This document shows, in pieces, positions 10,662 through 19,621 of a DNA stretch of 64,000 nucleotides. The position numbers were made by a program, and so were the translations under genes. Each line of letters opens with the position of its first letter. The stretch's first letter is position 1. This stretch comes from Chloroflexia bacterium SDU3-3. Lineage in GTDB: Bacteria > Chloroflexota > Chloroflexia > Chloroflexales > Roseiflexaceae. The notes under the pieces were generated by a model that saw nothing but the letters and a program-made list of their open reading frames with translations, made no database searches and had not been told where the DNA came from. The stretch spans positions 160,195 through 224,194 of the forward strand of contig WBOU01000009.1 in assembly GCA_009268125.1 (NCBI GenBank), written 5' to 3'.

Positions 10662-11735
10662 ATGCCCGATACGATTGTTGTGCTCGAAGGCGACCAGACT
10701 GGCCAAGAGCTGCTCGAAGAGTCGCTGCGCGTGCTGGCCCCCGAGGTGATCGACCTCACGCTCAATCTCCAGCGCTTCGACCTGAGCCTTGAGAACCGCC
10801 GCGCCACCAAAAACGCCGTGGTGTTCGACGCCGCCGACGCCATGAAGCAGGCCGGGCTGGGCCTGAAGGCGGCCACCATCACCCCCGAGATCAAGGGCGA
10901 CGTGGGCAGCCCCAACGCCATCCTGCGCGAGCGGGTGGATGGCTCGGTGATCGTGCGCACCGGGCGGCGCATCCCCGGCGTGCGCCCGCTGGGCGGCGTC
11001 TACGCGCCGATCTCGGTCATCCGCATGGCGGTGGGCGACGCCTACGGCGCGAAGGAGTGGCGCGAGGGCGAGGGGCTGGATGAGGTGGCCTTCCGCACCG
11101 AGCGGATCGAGCGCAAGATCTGCCGCGCCGTGTCCGAGTACGCCTTCCTGCACGCCGAGCGGATGGGCGGCAAGGTGTTCGGCGGGCCGAAGTACACCGT
11201 CAGCCCGGTGTACGAGGGCATGCTGAAGGAAGAGATGGACGCAGCATCCAAGCGCCACCCGGCGGTGCGCTACGAGCCGCAGCTGATCGACGCCACCTAC
11301 GCGCTGCTGCTGACCCAGAGCGGCGACGCGCTGGTCATCCCCTCGCTCAACCGCGACGGCGACTGCCTGAGCGACCTGGTGCTGCAGATGTTTGGCTCGA
11401 TCGCCGGGTCGGAGTCGCTGCTGATCAGCTTCGACGACCAGTTCAAGCCCGCCGTGGTGATGGCCGAGGCCCCGCACGGCACCGCGCCCTCGCTGTTTGG
11501 CAAGAATATCGCCAACCCCATGGCCATGATCCTGGCCTGCGCCTCGCTGCTGGGCAGCACGGGCGCGGCCAAGGGCACCCTGGCCGGGCGCGCTATCTCC
11601 GAGTCGGTGTTCGAGGCGGTGTACGATGGCGTGCGCACCGCCGACCTGGGCGGCCACGCCACCACCACCGAGTTCACCGACGAGGTCATCCGCCGCGTGC
11701 GCACCAAGCTGGCGGTCTGGCCGTCGATCGCCTAG
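10662..11735 (+). CDS. Isocitrate/isopropylmalate dehydrogenase family protein (divergent)
   Basis: The 357-residue product has the fold signature of beta-decarboxylating dehydrogenases. The N-terminal 'EGDQTGQE' replaces GDGIGPE. 'NRDGDCLSDLVLQMFGSIAGS' replaces the metal-binding N-x-YGDILSD segment, and 'EAPHGTAPSLFGKN' replaces EPVHGSAPD. The catalytic Lys region is 'FGGPKYTVSPVYEG', where the family usually has VHKANVLK. Oxidation of isocitrate in the TCA cycle is the most likely reaction, but the substrate-recognition segments are altered and homologous acids are possible. The ribosome-binding site AGGAGGAGGAG is very strong. A bidirectional terminator follows. Confidence 0.8.
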   Translation: MPDTIVVLEGDQTGQELLEESLRVLAPEVIDLTLNLQRFDLSLENRRATKNAVVFDAADAMKQAGLGLKAATITPEIKGDVGSPNAILRERVDGSVIVRTGRRIPGVRPLGGVYAPISVIRMAVGDAYGAKEWREGEGLDEVAFRTERIERKICRAVSEYAFLHAERMGGKVFGGPKYTVSPVYEGMLKEEMDAASKRHPAVRYEPQLIDATYALLLTQSGDALVIPSLNRDGDCLSDLVLQMFGSIAGSESLLISFDDQFKPAVVMAEAPHGTAPSLFGKNIANPMAMILACASLLGSTGAAKGTLAGRAISESVFEAVYDGVRTADLGGHATTTEFTDEVIRRVRTKLAVWPSIA

Positions 11736-11755
11736 CCCCAAGTCATAGGCAAAAC

Positions 11756-11804
11756 AAAAAGGCTTTACAGCTTGGTAATCCCCAAACTGTAAAGCCTTTT
11801 CTTG
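11756..11804. terminator. Bidirectional intrinsic terminator
   Basis: AAAAGGCTTTACAG and CTGTAAAGCCTTTT form a 14-bp stem around a short loop. There are A-rich and T-rich tails on both sides. It serves the dehydrogenase (+) and the histidine kinase (-), which converge here. Confidence 0.9.
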
Positions 11805-11811
11805 CGCGTCG

Positions 11812-13119
11812 CTACGCTAGCTCATCCTCAAAGAATCCATCGCTGGCGATCGGCAGCACCAAGTAGAAGGTCGAGCCTTCGCCCTCGGCGCTGGTGGCCC
11901 AGATCCTGCCGCCGTGGCCCTCCACCAGATGCTTGGCGATCGCCAGGCCCAGGCCGGTGCCACCCGCGTTGCGGGTGCGCGCCCGATCGACCTTGTAGAA
12001 GCGCTCGAAGATACGCGGCAGATCGCGCTGGGGGATGCCGATGCCGGTGTCGGCCACGCTCACCAGCAGCCAGTCGCCGGGGGCCAGCGGCTGGGGCAGG
12101 TGCACCTCGGGGCGGCCCTGCTTGGCCAGCGGCACCTGGCTGCGGCGGCGATCCTCGGGCACCAGCATGCGCTCAAGGCGGCGCTCGATATAGCCCGTGT
12201 GCAGCGACTCGCTGCCCAGCGTGATCACCATAGCGCGCACGGTGACGGTGTCGCCCGAGGCGGTGAACTTCACCGCGTTGTGCAGCAGATTCAGCAGCAC
12301 CTGGCCGATACGCTGGGTGTCGATCATGGCGGGCGGCAGGCGGTCGGGCACAAAGGCGCTCACCCGCACCAGCTTGCGCTCGGCCTGCGGGCGGATGCGG
12401 TCGAGCGCGCGCGCCACCACCGGCGCAAGCGAGGCCATCTCCATCTGCAGCTTTACGCGGCCCGACTCGATCTGCGACAGCTCGTGCAGCTCATCGACCA
12501 GCTGGGTGACGGCGTCCACCTCCTGCGCGGTCTGCACCAGCATGCGCTGGGCCACCTGGGGCGGCGGCGATGACTGGAGGGTCTCGACCAGCAGCTTGAT
12601 CGAGGCCAGCGGCGTGCGCAGCTCGTGCGAGACATTGGCCACCATGTCGCGGCGGGCGCGCTCCAGCAGGCTCATCTGGGTCACATCGCGCACCAGCAGG
12701 GCCGCGCCGCCATCGTAGGTGTCCTTCAGGGCATTGGCGCGCACCTGCAGCGTGCGCCCGCCGCCGTGCTGGTGCACCACCATCTCGCGCGACTCGTGGT
12801 CGCGCATCACCTCGCCCACCAGCGCATCCACCTGGTAGTCGCGCAGCAGCGTGATCAGGCCAGAGCCGATAGCCGACTCGGCGCTGAGGCCGAGCAGATC
12901 TTCGGCCTGAGGGTTGAGGTAGCGCACCTGGCGCTCGGCGTCGAGCACGATCAGGCCGGAGTCGAGGGTGGACGCGACCGAGTGGACCAGCGGGGGGATG
13001 GCGAGGCGGTCGATCGGCGGCGATGTGCGGCGCGCCCGCAGCTGCCGCCGCAGCCACAGCGCCCAGCCGAACGCCCCGCCGCAGGCGAGCCCCAGGATCA
13101 CGACCAGAAGTGTCTGCAT
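11812..13119 (-). CDS. PAS-containing sensor histidine kinase, PhoR type
   Basis: The 435-residue product has one N-terminal membrane helix (residues 2-23), so it is anchored with little outside domain. A PAS domain (about 44-155, 'GLIVLDAERQVRYLNPQAEDLLG') follows, then the dimerisation domain with phospho-acceptor H165 in 'NVSHELRTP'. The catalytic domain has N box 'LLNLLHNAVKFT', G1 'VADTGIGIP', F box 'RIFERFYKVDRAR' and G2 'GGTGLGLAIAKHL'. About 45 extra residues lie between the N and G1 boxes. The start at 13119 was chosen because the membrane helix begins there. The partner regulator is upstream, 51 bases away, the usual PhoB-PhoR order; phosphate starvation is a plausible but unproven signal. 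Confidence 0.92.
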   Translation of the reverse strand: MQTLLVVILGLACGGAFGWALWLRRQLRARRTSPPIDRLAIPPLVHSVASTLDSGLIVLDAERQVRYLNPQAEDLLGLSAESAIGSGLITLLRDYQVDALVGEVMRDHESREMVVHQHGGGRTLQVRANALKDTYDGGAALLVRDVTQMSLLERARRDMVANVSHELRTPLASIKLLVETLQSSPPPQVAQRMLVQTAQEVDAVTQLVDELHELSQIESGRVKLQMEMASLAPVVARALDRIRPQAERKLVRVSAFVPDRLPPAMIDTQRIGQVLLNLLHNAVKFTASGDTVTVRAMVITLGSESLHTGYIERRLERMLVPEDRRRSQVPLAKQGRPEVHLPQPLAPGDWLLVSVADTGIGIPQRDLPRIFERFYKVDRARTRNAGGTGLGLAIAKHLVEGHGGRIWATSAEGEGSTFYLVLPIASDGFFEDELA

Positions 13120-13170
13120 ACGACGGTATGAAGTGGGGTTGCCAAGGCCCCCCACCCAAGGACGAGGCGG

Positions 13171-13869
13171 CTAGCGCCCCGCCGCGACGGGCACCTCGAA
13201 GCGATAGCCGACGCCGCGCACGGTCTGGATGTAGACCGGGCGGCCAGGATCTGGCTCGACCTTCTCGCGCAGCCAGCGGATGTGCACATCCACCGTGCGG
13301 CTGTCGCCCAGGAAGTCGTAGCCCCACACGCGCTCAAGCAGGATGTCGCGCGAGAGCGCCATACCGCGGTTGCGCACCAGACATGTGAGCAGGTCGAACT
13401 CTTTTTGCGAAAGGTTGATCTCGCCGCTCTCGCGCCAGACGCGCCGCGAGCCGGTGTCGATCTTGATCGCGCCCGCATCAAGCACCTCGCGGTCGCCCAC
13501 CGGGCTGCGCTCGGTGCGCCGCAGGATGGCGCGCACCCGCGCCAGCAGCTCGCCTAGACTGAAGGGCTTGCCCACGTAGTCGTCGGCCCCCAGCTCCAGC
13601 CCGGCGATGCGGTCGACCTCATCCTGGCGCGCGGTCAGCATCAGGATGGGGATGCTGCTCTCCTTGCGGAGGATGCGGCAGACCGAGAAGCCATCCAGGC
13701 GCGGCAGCATGATGTCGAGGATGACCATGTCGGGCTGATCGCGGCGGGCGTACTCTAGCCCCACCACGCCATCCATGGCCAGCAGCACCGTGTAGCCCTC
13801 GCGCTCAAGATTGTAGCGCAGGGTCTCGGAAAGGGTCGGATCGTCTTCTACAAGGAGGATAGTTGACAT
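13171..13869 (-). CDS. OmpR/PhoB family response regulator
   Basis: The receiver domain opens with '[14 protein letters not shown]', with acidic residues D9/D10, phospho-acceptor D52 in '[13 protein letters not shown]', and the conserved Lys in '[11 protein letters not shown]'. The C-terminal winged-helix DNA-binding domain is clear from '[17 protein letters not shown]', 'LERVWGYDF' and '[18 protein letters not shown]'. The length of 232 residues is normal. The ATG at 13869 was preferred to an in-frame TTG three codons upstream. It is the first gene of a two-gene operon with the PAS kinase and starts near the galK terminator, so it should have a promoter in the short gap after galK. Confidence 0.95.
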   Translation of the reverse strand: MSTILLVEDDPTLSETLRYNLEREGYTVLLAMDGVVGLEYARRDQPDMVILDIMLPRLDGFSVCRILRKESSIPILMLTARQDEVDRIAGLELGADDYVGKPFSLGELLARVRAILRRTERSPVGDREVLDAGAIKIDTGSRRVWRESGEINLSQKEFDLLTCLVRNRGMALSRDILLERVWGYDFLGDSRTVDVHIRWLREKVEPDPGRPVYIQTVRGVGYRFEVPVAAGR

Positions 13870-13891
13870 ACATTCCAAACAGAGAAGGAAA

Positions 13892-13928
13892 AAGCAGGGC
13901 TAGGGCGCAGATCAACTACGCCCTAGCC
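13892..13928 (-). terminator. Intrinsic terminator of galK
   Basis: GGCTAGGGCG (13898-13907) pairs with CGCCCTAGCC (13919-13928). Read on the minus strand, a T5 run follows the hairpin. Confidence 0.8.
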
Positions 13929-13935
13929 AGCAACT

Positions 13936-15105
13936 TTACTCTTCTGGTATCGCCCGACCAACGCCATCGCTGGCGGCGCAGATATAGATGTTCGCCTGCT
14001 TGCCAGTGCGCTCAAGGTAAGATGCCTTGAGCTGCTCCTGGAAGGCCTCGACGGCGCTGTTTTCCACCAGGCTCACGGTGCAGCCGCCGAAGCCGCCGCC
14101 CGTCATGCGCGAGCCGTAGCAGCCGGGGAGGGCCTGCCCGATCTCCACCAGCACATCGATCTCGGGCGCGCTAATCTCGTAGTCGTCGCGCATGCTGGTG
14201 TGCGAGGCGTTCATCAGCTGGCCGAAGCGTGTGTAGTCGCCCTGCTCCAGGGCATCAACGCTGGCCAGCACGCGCTCGTTCTCGCTGCACACGTGGCGGG
14301 CGCGCCGCAGCACCACGGCATCCAGCAGGTGGCCGTGGGCCTCTAGGTCGGCCAGGGTCACGTCGCGCAGGGCGGTGATGTGGGGCAGCACGCCCTTGAG
14401 CACATGCACGGCCTGCTCGCACTGGGCGCGGCGCACGTTGTACTCGGATGTGCCCAGCTCGTGGCGCACGCCGCTGTCGCAGATCACCACCTTGGCGTCG
14501 TGGGGCAGCGGCACGGCGCGGGCGGTCAGGTTGCGGCAGTCGATCATCAGCGCGTGATCTGCGCGGCCCAGCGCCGAGATGAACTGATCCATGATGCCGC
14601 ACTTCACGCCCACGAAGGTGTTTTCCGCACCCTGGGCCAGCAGGGCCAGCTCCTCGCCGAGGATGTTCAGCCGGTTCAGCACCTGGAAGGTGTAACCCAC
14701 CGAGACCTCCAGCGCAGCCGAGGACGAGAGGCCAGCGCCGCGCGGCACGTCGCTGAGGAACACCATATTTGCGCCGGTGAGCGTGTGGCCAGCGGCCAGC
14801 AGGCCCTTCACCACGCCGCGCACATAGTTGCTCCAGCCATACTGCTGGCTGCGCTCGATCGGCGCGTCTAGGTCGAAGATATCGGTCTCGTTCACATCCA
14901 GGGCCGTCACATGGATGTATCGGTCATCGCGGGGCCGAGCGGCGACGTAGGTCGCGCGGTCGATCGCAACGGGGAAGACAAAGCCGTCGTTATAGTCGGT
15001 ATGTTCGCCGATGAGGTTGACGCGCCCCGGTGCGCGGATCATCAGGCGGGGATGCACCCCATAGTGCTGGGCAAATGCATCACGGATCTCGGTGATATCG
15101 AGCAT
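13936..15105 (-). CDS. galK: Galactokinase
   Basis: GalK phosphorylates galactose at C1 in the Leloir pathway. The 389-residue protein carries the galactokinase signature '[20 protein letters not shown]', the GHMP ATP-binding motif '[14 protein letters not shown]' and the C-terminal '[14 protein letters not shown]'. The ATG at 15105 lies seven bases after AAGGAG; a GTG one codon upstream is poorly spaced. No other Leloir gene is adjacent, so here it may serve salvage of galactose for the nearby surface-sugar pathways. Confidence 0.97.
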   Translation of the reverse strand: MLDITEIRDAFAQHYGVHPRLMIRAPGRVNLIGEHTDYNDGFVFPVAIDRATYVAARPRDDRYIHVTALDVNETDIFDLDAPIERSQQYGWSNYVRGVVKGLLAAGHTLTGANMVFLSDVPRGAGLSSSAALEVSVGYTFQVLNRLNILGEELALLAQGAENTFVGVKCGIMDQFISALGRADHALMIDCRNLTARAVPLPHDAKVVICDSGVRHELGTSEYNVRRAQCEQAVHVLKGVLPHITALRDVTLADLEAHGHLLDAVVLRRARHVCSENERVLASVDALEQGDYTRFGQLMNASHTSMRDDYEISAPEIDVLVEIGQALPGCYGSRMTGGGFGGCTVSLVENSAVEAFQEQLKASYLERTGKQANIYICAASDGVGRAIPEE

Positions 15106-15140
15106 CACATTGCTCCTTGGTGGCCAATCAGACGCTGGCC

Positions 15141-15149
15141 ATTATAGCA
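15141..15149 (-). promoter_or_regulatory. Extended -10 promoter of galK
   Basis: On the minus strand this reads TGCTATAAT, 36 bases before the galK start. It shares the divergent gap with the membrane gene starting at 15174. Confidence 0.6.
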
Positions 15150-15173
15150 TACGCCTTATGGTACACTATCGCC

Positions 15174-17198
15174 ATGACACGCTCTCGACTTTGGCTTTTT
15201 GCGCTTGTTGCTGCCGCCGCGCTGCTGTGGTGGGCTGGCCCCGCCGCCCGCTTGGCCGTGGTGTGCGGGCTGCTGCTATTTGCTCCGGGGTTTGTGATCG
15301 CGCGGCTGCTGCCCGGCCCCGATCTCGATGGTCCGTTCGTCGGCCCGGCGGTCTGGCTGGGCCTCAGCATCAGCGTGGTGGCGCTGCTCTACGAGGCGGC
15401 CACCTTCACCGGACTGGCGCTGGCCGCGCCGGTGCTGGCCGCGCTGGCGCTGGGCTGCGCGCTGGGTGCGGCGGCGCTGCTGTGGCGCGGCATGCCCGGC
15501 GAGCCGCGCTGGCCGCAGCTGGCGGGCCACCACTACGCGCTGGGCGCGGCGCTGCTGGCCACCATGGGCCTGCGGCTCTACCAGATCCGCACGCTTGCGC
15601 TGCCATCCTGGGTCGACTCGGTGCACCACGCGCTGCTCATCCGCGTGGCGATCGAGCGCGGCCAGGCCCCCATCGACCTGACACCCTACATGCCGATCAC
15701 CGAGCTGCCCTACCACTGGGGCTACCACGTGCTGGCCGCCGCCAGCGCCCAGCTCGCGGGGGTCAGCGTGCCACAGGTGATGCTGTGGCAGGGGCAGGCG
15801 CTCAACACGCTGCACGTGCTGGCCGTGGCCGCGCTGGCGGCGGCGCTGTGGCGCAGGCCGTGGGCGGGCGTGGCGGCGGGCGTGGTGGTGGGCTGTATAT
15901 CGTTCATGCCCGCATTTTATGTCAGCTGGGGCCGCTACACCCAGCTCACCGGGCTGCTGCTGCTGCCGCCGCTGGCCATCTGCTGGCGGGCACTGCTGCA
16001 GACGGGGCGGCTGCGCCACGCCGTCGCCTCGGCGCTGCTGCTGGCCGGTCTGAACCTGGTGCACTTTCGCATCCTGGTGTTCGCGCTACCGCTACTTGCG
16101 ATCATCGCGGCTATCGAGCTGGCGGGCATGCCGCTAGCGCCCCGCGCGGCGCTGGCGGCGCTGGTACGCGCGGCAGGCGTGGCCCTAGCGGCCCTGGTGC
16201 TGACCGCGCCCTGGCTGTGGCTGCTGGCCCGCAGGCAGCTGAGCACGGTGATCGCCCAGCCCGAGGCGTTCTTCTCCGCCGATGCCTCGGGGGGGATCAA
16301 CGCCGGGCTGATGTGGGCCGGGCAGAACCGGCTGCTGGTGGCGCTGGCGCTGCTGGGCGCGCTGTGGGGCATCGCCACGCGCAGGCAGGCCGCACTGGCT
16401 GTGGTGCTCTGGGTGGCGGCGCTGGTGCTGATGGCCAACCCACAGCTGCTGGTCTCCATCCTGCCAGTGGCGGGCATACCGCTGCTGCTGCTGGGCATCC
16501 AGCAGCGCCGCGCGGCGCTGGCCCTGGCGGGCGGGGCGCTGCTGCTGTGCAACCCGTGGCTGCTGCGCCTGCCCTCGTCGTGGCTGATCACCAACGATGT
16601 GGTGGTGATCAGTCTGTTCTTGCCCATCGGCCTGTGCGTGGGCCTGCTGTGCGATGGCCTGCCCGCCGCGCTGGCGCGGCTGCCCCGCGCGCGCTACGCC
16701 CCGCAGGCGGCGGGCCTGGCCCTGCTGGCGCTGGCGATCTGGGGCGCGTGGGGCCAGCGCGATATCATCAACCCCACCACGGTGCTGGCCACACAGGAGG
16801 ATGTGGACGCGATCGCGTGGGTCGGCCAGCACACGCCGCCCGACGCGCGCTTCCTGATCGATGCGGTGCCCTGGCTGGGCATCGCACAGCGCGGGGTAGA
16901 TGGCGGCTGGTGGCTGCTGCCGCTGGCCGGGCGCTGGGTCAGCACGCCGCCCGTGCTGTTCACCTACGGCCCCCAGTCCGAGGTTGATCGGGCGATCACC
17001 CACAGCCGCGCGCTGGCGGCGCTGGCCTATCAAGACCGTGCGTCCGCCGAGGCGCTGCTGGACCAGGAGCAGATCGACTACATCTACCTGACCCCGCAGA
17101 GCCAGAATCTCACCCGGGCATTTTCGAACAGAAAATCGCTTGCCGTGGTGTACCAGAACGCCAAGGTCACAATCCTTGCCGTCGGCCCGAACCCGTGA
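15174..17198 (+). CDS. Large polytopic membrane protein, GT-C-like (paralogue of the 28645-30717 product)
   Basis: The 674-residue product has at least ten hydrophobic helices. The loop 'LPSWVDSVHHALLIRVAIERG' with 'YHWGYHVLAA', and the downstream motif 'FYVSWGRYTQLTG', are shared almost word for word with the membrane protein at 28645-30717 ('YYVNWGRYTQLGG'). A C-terminal soluble part (about 555-674) follows the last helix. The topology is like dolichyl-phosphate-sugar transferases (GT-C), with an early acidic loop that could be catalytic, but the exact family is not certain. The start at 15174 was chosen because the first membrane helix begins there. A TACACT box ends six bases before the ATG, so the mRNA may be leaderless. 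The function is probably in cell-surface glycan assembly. Confidence 0.75.
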   Translation: MTRSRLWLFALVAAAALLWWAGPAARLAVVCGLLLFAPGFVIARLLPGPDLDGPFVGPAVWLGLSISVVALLYEAATFTGLALAAPVLAALALGCALGAAALLWRGMPGEPRWPQLAGHHYALGAALLATMGLRLYQIRTLALPSWVDSVHHALLIRVAIERGQAPIDLTPYMPITELPYHWGYHVLAAASAQLAGVSVPQVMLWQGQALNTLHVLAVAALAAALWRRPWAGVAAGVVVGCISFMPAFYVSWGRYTQLTGLLLLPPLAICWRALLQTGRLRHAVASALLLAGLNLVHFRILVFALPLLAIIAAIELAGMPLAPRAALAALVRAAGVALAALVLTAPWLWLLARRQLSTVIAQPEAFFSADASGGINAGLMWAGQNRLLVALALLGALWGIATRRQAALAVVLWVAALVLMANPQLLVSILPVAGIPLLLLGIQQRRAALALAGGALLLCNPWLLRLPSSWLITNDVVVISLFLPIGLCVGLLCDGLPAALARLPRARYAPQAAGLALLALAIWGAWGQRDIINPTTVLATQEDVDAIAWVGQHTPPDARFLIDAVPWLGIAQRGVDGGWWLLPLAGRWVSTPPVLFTYGPQSEVDRAITHSRALAALAYQDRASAEALLDQEQIDYIYLTPQSQNLTRAFSNRKSLAVVYQNAKVTILAVGPNP

Positions 17199-17237
17199 TA
17201 TGATCGGCCCGCAAAACAGAGTAGATAGTCACAGATC

Positions 17238-18668
17238 ATGACCTCAGATACGCCCCAGATCAGCGAGCGCGAGCGCGAGATTCTGCGCCTGGTGGCCACC
17301 GGCGCGACCAACCAGCAGATCGCGCAGACGCTCAATATCAGCATAAATACGGTCAAGGTGCATCTTCGCAATATCTTTGCGAAGATCGGCGCGGCCTCGC
17401 GCACCGAGGCTACCGTGTACGCCATGCGCATGGGCCTGTTCGAAATGCCGCCTGGCCAGAGCGCACCTGCCGACCAGAGCACACCTGCTAGCCAGCCCGA
17501 GCCTGCCACACCCGAGCCGATAGTGGTTGCGACGGCAGATCCAGCGCCTATCGATGCCCAGCCGCAGTACGAGGCGCTACCAGTAGCGAACGCCGAGCCT
17601 GCGGTTCCCTCCCCAGCACCAGCATTTCGCCGCTGGATCTGGCCTACGCTTGGGTTCGCTGGCATCCTGGTCATCGTCGCTATCGCGAGGCTGTTTGCAC
17701 CGCAGATCGGCACGCCGCCTCAGCCTACGCCACAGGGCAATACGCTCAACGCCAGCCAGAGCTGGAGCGATATTGCGCCCATGCCGCAGGGCCACGCTGC
17801 ATTTGGCCTAGCCGCCTACGAGAGCAATGGGAAGCAGTACCTCTACGCGATCGCCGGCATGATCGGCAGCAGCATCGATAGCGGCATGCAGCGCTACGAC
17901 ATTCAAAGTAATACCTGGAGCAGCCTCGCACCCAAGCCAACTGCGGTGGGCGATATTCACGCCGCAGTGCTGGGCAAGCGGATCTATGTGCCAGGCGGCA
18001 AGCTTGCTTCGGGGCAGCCGACGGCCACCCTTGAGGCATACGACCAGCAGGACAACCGCTGGATCACGCTAAGCGACATGCCCGCTCCCCGCAGCGGCTA
18101 TGCGCTGGCCGCATTTGAGGGCAAGCTCTATCTCTTCGGCGGATGGGATGGCAGCCGCTACTGCGACGAGGTGTTCAGCTATACGCCCGACACCGACAGC
18201 TGGCAGCAGCTCACCGCCATGCCCACCGCACGCGCCTTCGCCGCCACCGTTCTCGTTGGGCAAGACATCTATGTGGTCGGCGGCGAAAATGAGCAGGGTA
18301 GCCTGACATCTAACGAGCGCTACACCCCAGCCGATGACACCTCGGGCACGCCATGGAAAAGCCTTGGCCCCATGCCTATGGCGGCCAGCCATATCGCCGC
18401 CGCCAGCACCATCGCGAACGAACGGCAGATCTACACATTCGCGGCAGAGCTCGGCAAAAAGCATATGATCTACCATGTGGCAAAAGATGCGTGGGAAACG
18501 GTCGCAATGCCCCAGCCGCTGCCAGTAGATATGCGAATTGCGCTTGTGAATAACAAGATCTACATTATTGGCGGCCAGCTTGATGGAAAAGCAATAACCC
18601 AGGGCTTTATCTACCAGCCCGTCTTTGTGATCTTGCTTCCGCAGATCAATCAGTCGGATTCAAGGTAA
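17238..18668 (+). CDS. Membrane-anchored LuxR-type regulator with an extracytoplasmic Kelch propeller
   Basis: The 476-residue product fuses three parts. A GerE/LuxR helix-turn-helix occupies residues 8-65 ('SEREREILRLVATGATNQQIAQ', here 'NISINTVKVHLRNIFAKIG'). A Pro/Ala-rich linker (70-130) leads to one membrane helix (133-153) preceded by RR, which places the DNA-binding domain inside. Residues 165-470 are Kelch repeats, with units such as 'KLYLFGGWDGSRYCDEVFSYTPD' (only part is repeated per blade) and 'DIYVVGGENEQGS'; about five or six blades are visible. This is the architecture of a one-component membrane sensor-regulator. It sits at the head of the surface-glycan genes that follow on the same strand, so it may regulate them. 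The ligand is unknown. Confidence 0.85.
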   Translation: MTSDTPQISEREREILRLVATGATNQQIAQTLNISINTVKVHLRNIFAKIGAASRTEATVYAMRMGLFEMPPGQSAPADQSTPASQPEPATPEPIVVATADPAPIDAQPQYEALPVANAEPAVPSPAPAFRRWIWPTLGFAGILVIVAIARLFAPQIGTPPQPTPQGNTLNASQSWSDIAPMPQGHAAFGLAAYESNGKQYLYAIAGMIGSSIDSGMQRYDIQSNTWSSLAPKPTAVGDIHAAVLGKRIYVPGGKLASGQPTATLEAYDQQDNRWITLSDMPAPRSGYALAAFEGKLYLFGGWDGSRYCDEVFSYTPDTDSWQQLTAMPTARAFAATVLVGQDIYVVGGENEQGSLTSNERYTPADDTSGTPWKSLGPMPMAASHIAAASTIANERQIYTFAAELGKKHMIYHVAKDAWETVAMPQPLPVDMRIALVNNKIYIIGGQLDGKAITQGFIYQPVFVILLPQINQSDSR

Positions 18669-18709
18669 TATCGCCCATACAAACAGCCAGCAGGGGTACA
18701 GGCCCGCCC

Positions 18710-19621
18710 ATGACAGCCGCCGCAAACCACGCCCAAACACACCGGCTTATCGTCGCCACGCTCAACTGGAATCGACCCGACGACACCATCGCCTGCCTTC
18801 AATCGGCGGCGCGGCTCACCTACCCTGCCGCCGAGCTCGTGGTGGTGGACAACCACAGCAGCGACGACTCGGTCGAGCGCATCCAGGCCGCTGTGCCCCA
18901 GGCCACCATCCTGCGCAACGACCGCAACGCCGGGTTCGCTGGCGGCTGCAACATGGCGCTGCGCTACGCGCTTGGGCGTGGGGCCGACTACATCCTGCTA
19001 ATCAACAACGATACGATCCTCGACCCTGCCATGATCGACCGCATGCTGGCCCACGCCGCGCCAGATGTGGGCATGCTCGTGCCCGCAATCTTCTACATGG
19101 CCAGCCCCAGCCTGCCATGGTCGATCGGCGGCATGCGCCACCCGATCACGCTGGAGAAGACCGGCGACTCGGCGCGGCACTTTGGCCAGATCGCCCACGC
19201 TGACGCGGTCGAGCGCGACTACGCGGTGGGCTGCGCCATGCTGTTCCAGCGCGCTGCGCTGGAGCGGGCGGGCATGTTCGACGAGCGCTTCTTTATGTAC
19301 TACGAAGATATGGATCTGAGCCTGCGCTTCCGCCAGGCGGGCTACCGCATCCTGCTGGTGCCCGCCGCGAAAATGTGGCACAAGGTCTCGGCCAGCAGCG
19401 GCGGCAGCAACTCGCCGGGCGAGCGCTACTGGATGGCCCGCAGCAGTGTAATCTTCTTCCGCAAGCACGCACGCGGGCTGCGCTGGCTGGCCATCGTGCC
19501 CTTCCGCGCGCTCTCGGCGCTGCGCACCACGCTGCGCCTGCTGCGGGCCAACAACGCCGCCGCCGCGCGGGCCTACTGGCGCGGGCTGCGCGATGGAATA
19601 CAGGAAACTCCATGCACATAG
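18710..19621 (+). CDS. Glycosyltransferase family 2 (rhamnosyltransferase-like)
   Basis: The 303-residue product has the GT-A fold signature: 'LVVVDNHSSDDSVERIQ' (about 43-59), 'NAGFAGGCNMALRYAL', and a NNDT metal-binding motif at 99-102. The segment 'MFDERFFMYYEDMDLSLRFRQAGY' is the acceptor-side ED motif typical of WbbL-like and rhamnosyl GT2 enzymes. It would transfer a nucleotide-activated sugar onto a growing surface glycan at the cytoplasmic face. Its end overlaps the start of the next GT by ten bases, so the two are coupled. Confidence 0.9.
   Translation: MTAAANHAQTHRLIVATLNWNRPDDTIACLQSAARLTYPAAELVVVDNHSSDDSVERIQAAVPQATILRNDRNAGFAGGCNMALRYALGRGADYILLINNDTILDPAMIDRMLAHAAPDVGMLVPAIFYMASPSLPWSIGGMRHPITLEKTGDSARHFGQIAHADAVERDYAVGCAMLFQRAALERAGMFDERFFMYYEDMDLSLRFRQAGYRILLVPAAKMWHKVSASSGGSNSPGERYWMARSSVIFFRKHARGLRWLAIVPFRALSALRTTLRLLRANNAAAARAYWRGLRDGIQETPCT

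Noticed and set aside
19375-19611. N-terminal extension of the GT4 protein
   Set aside because: It reads the GT2 gene in another frame and shows no family similarity; the GT4 fold begins at the ATG at 19612.
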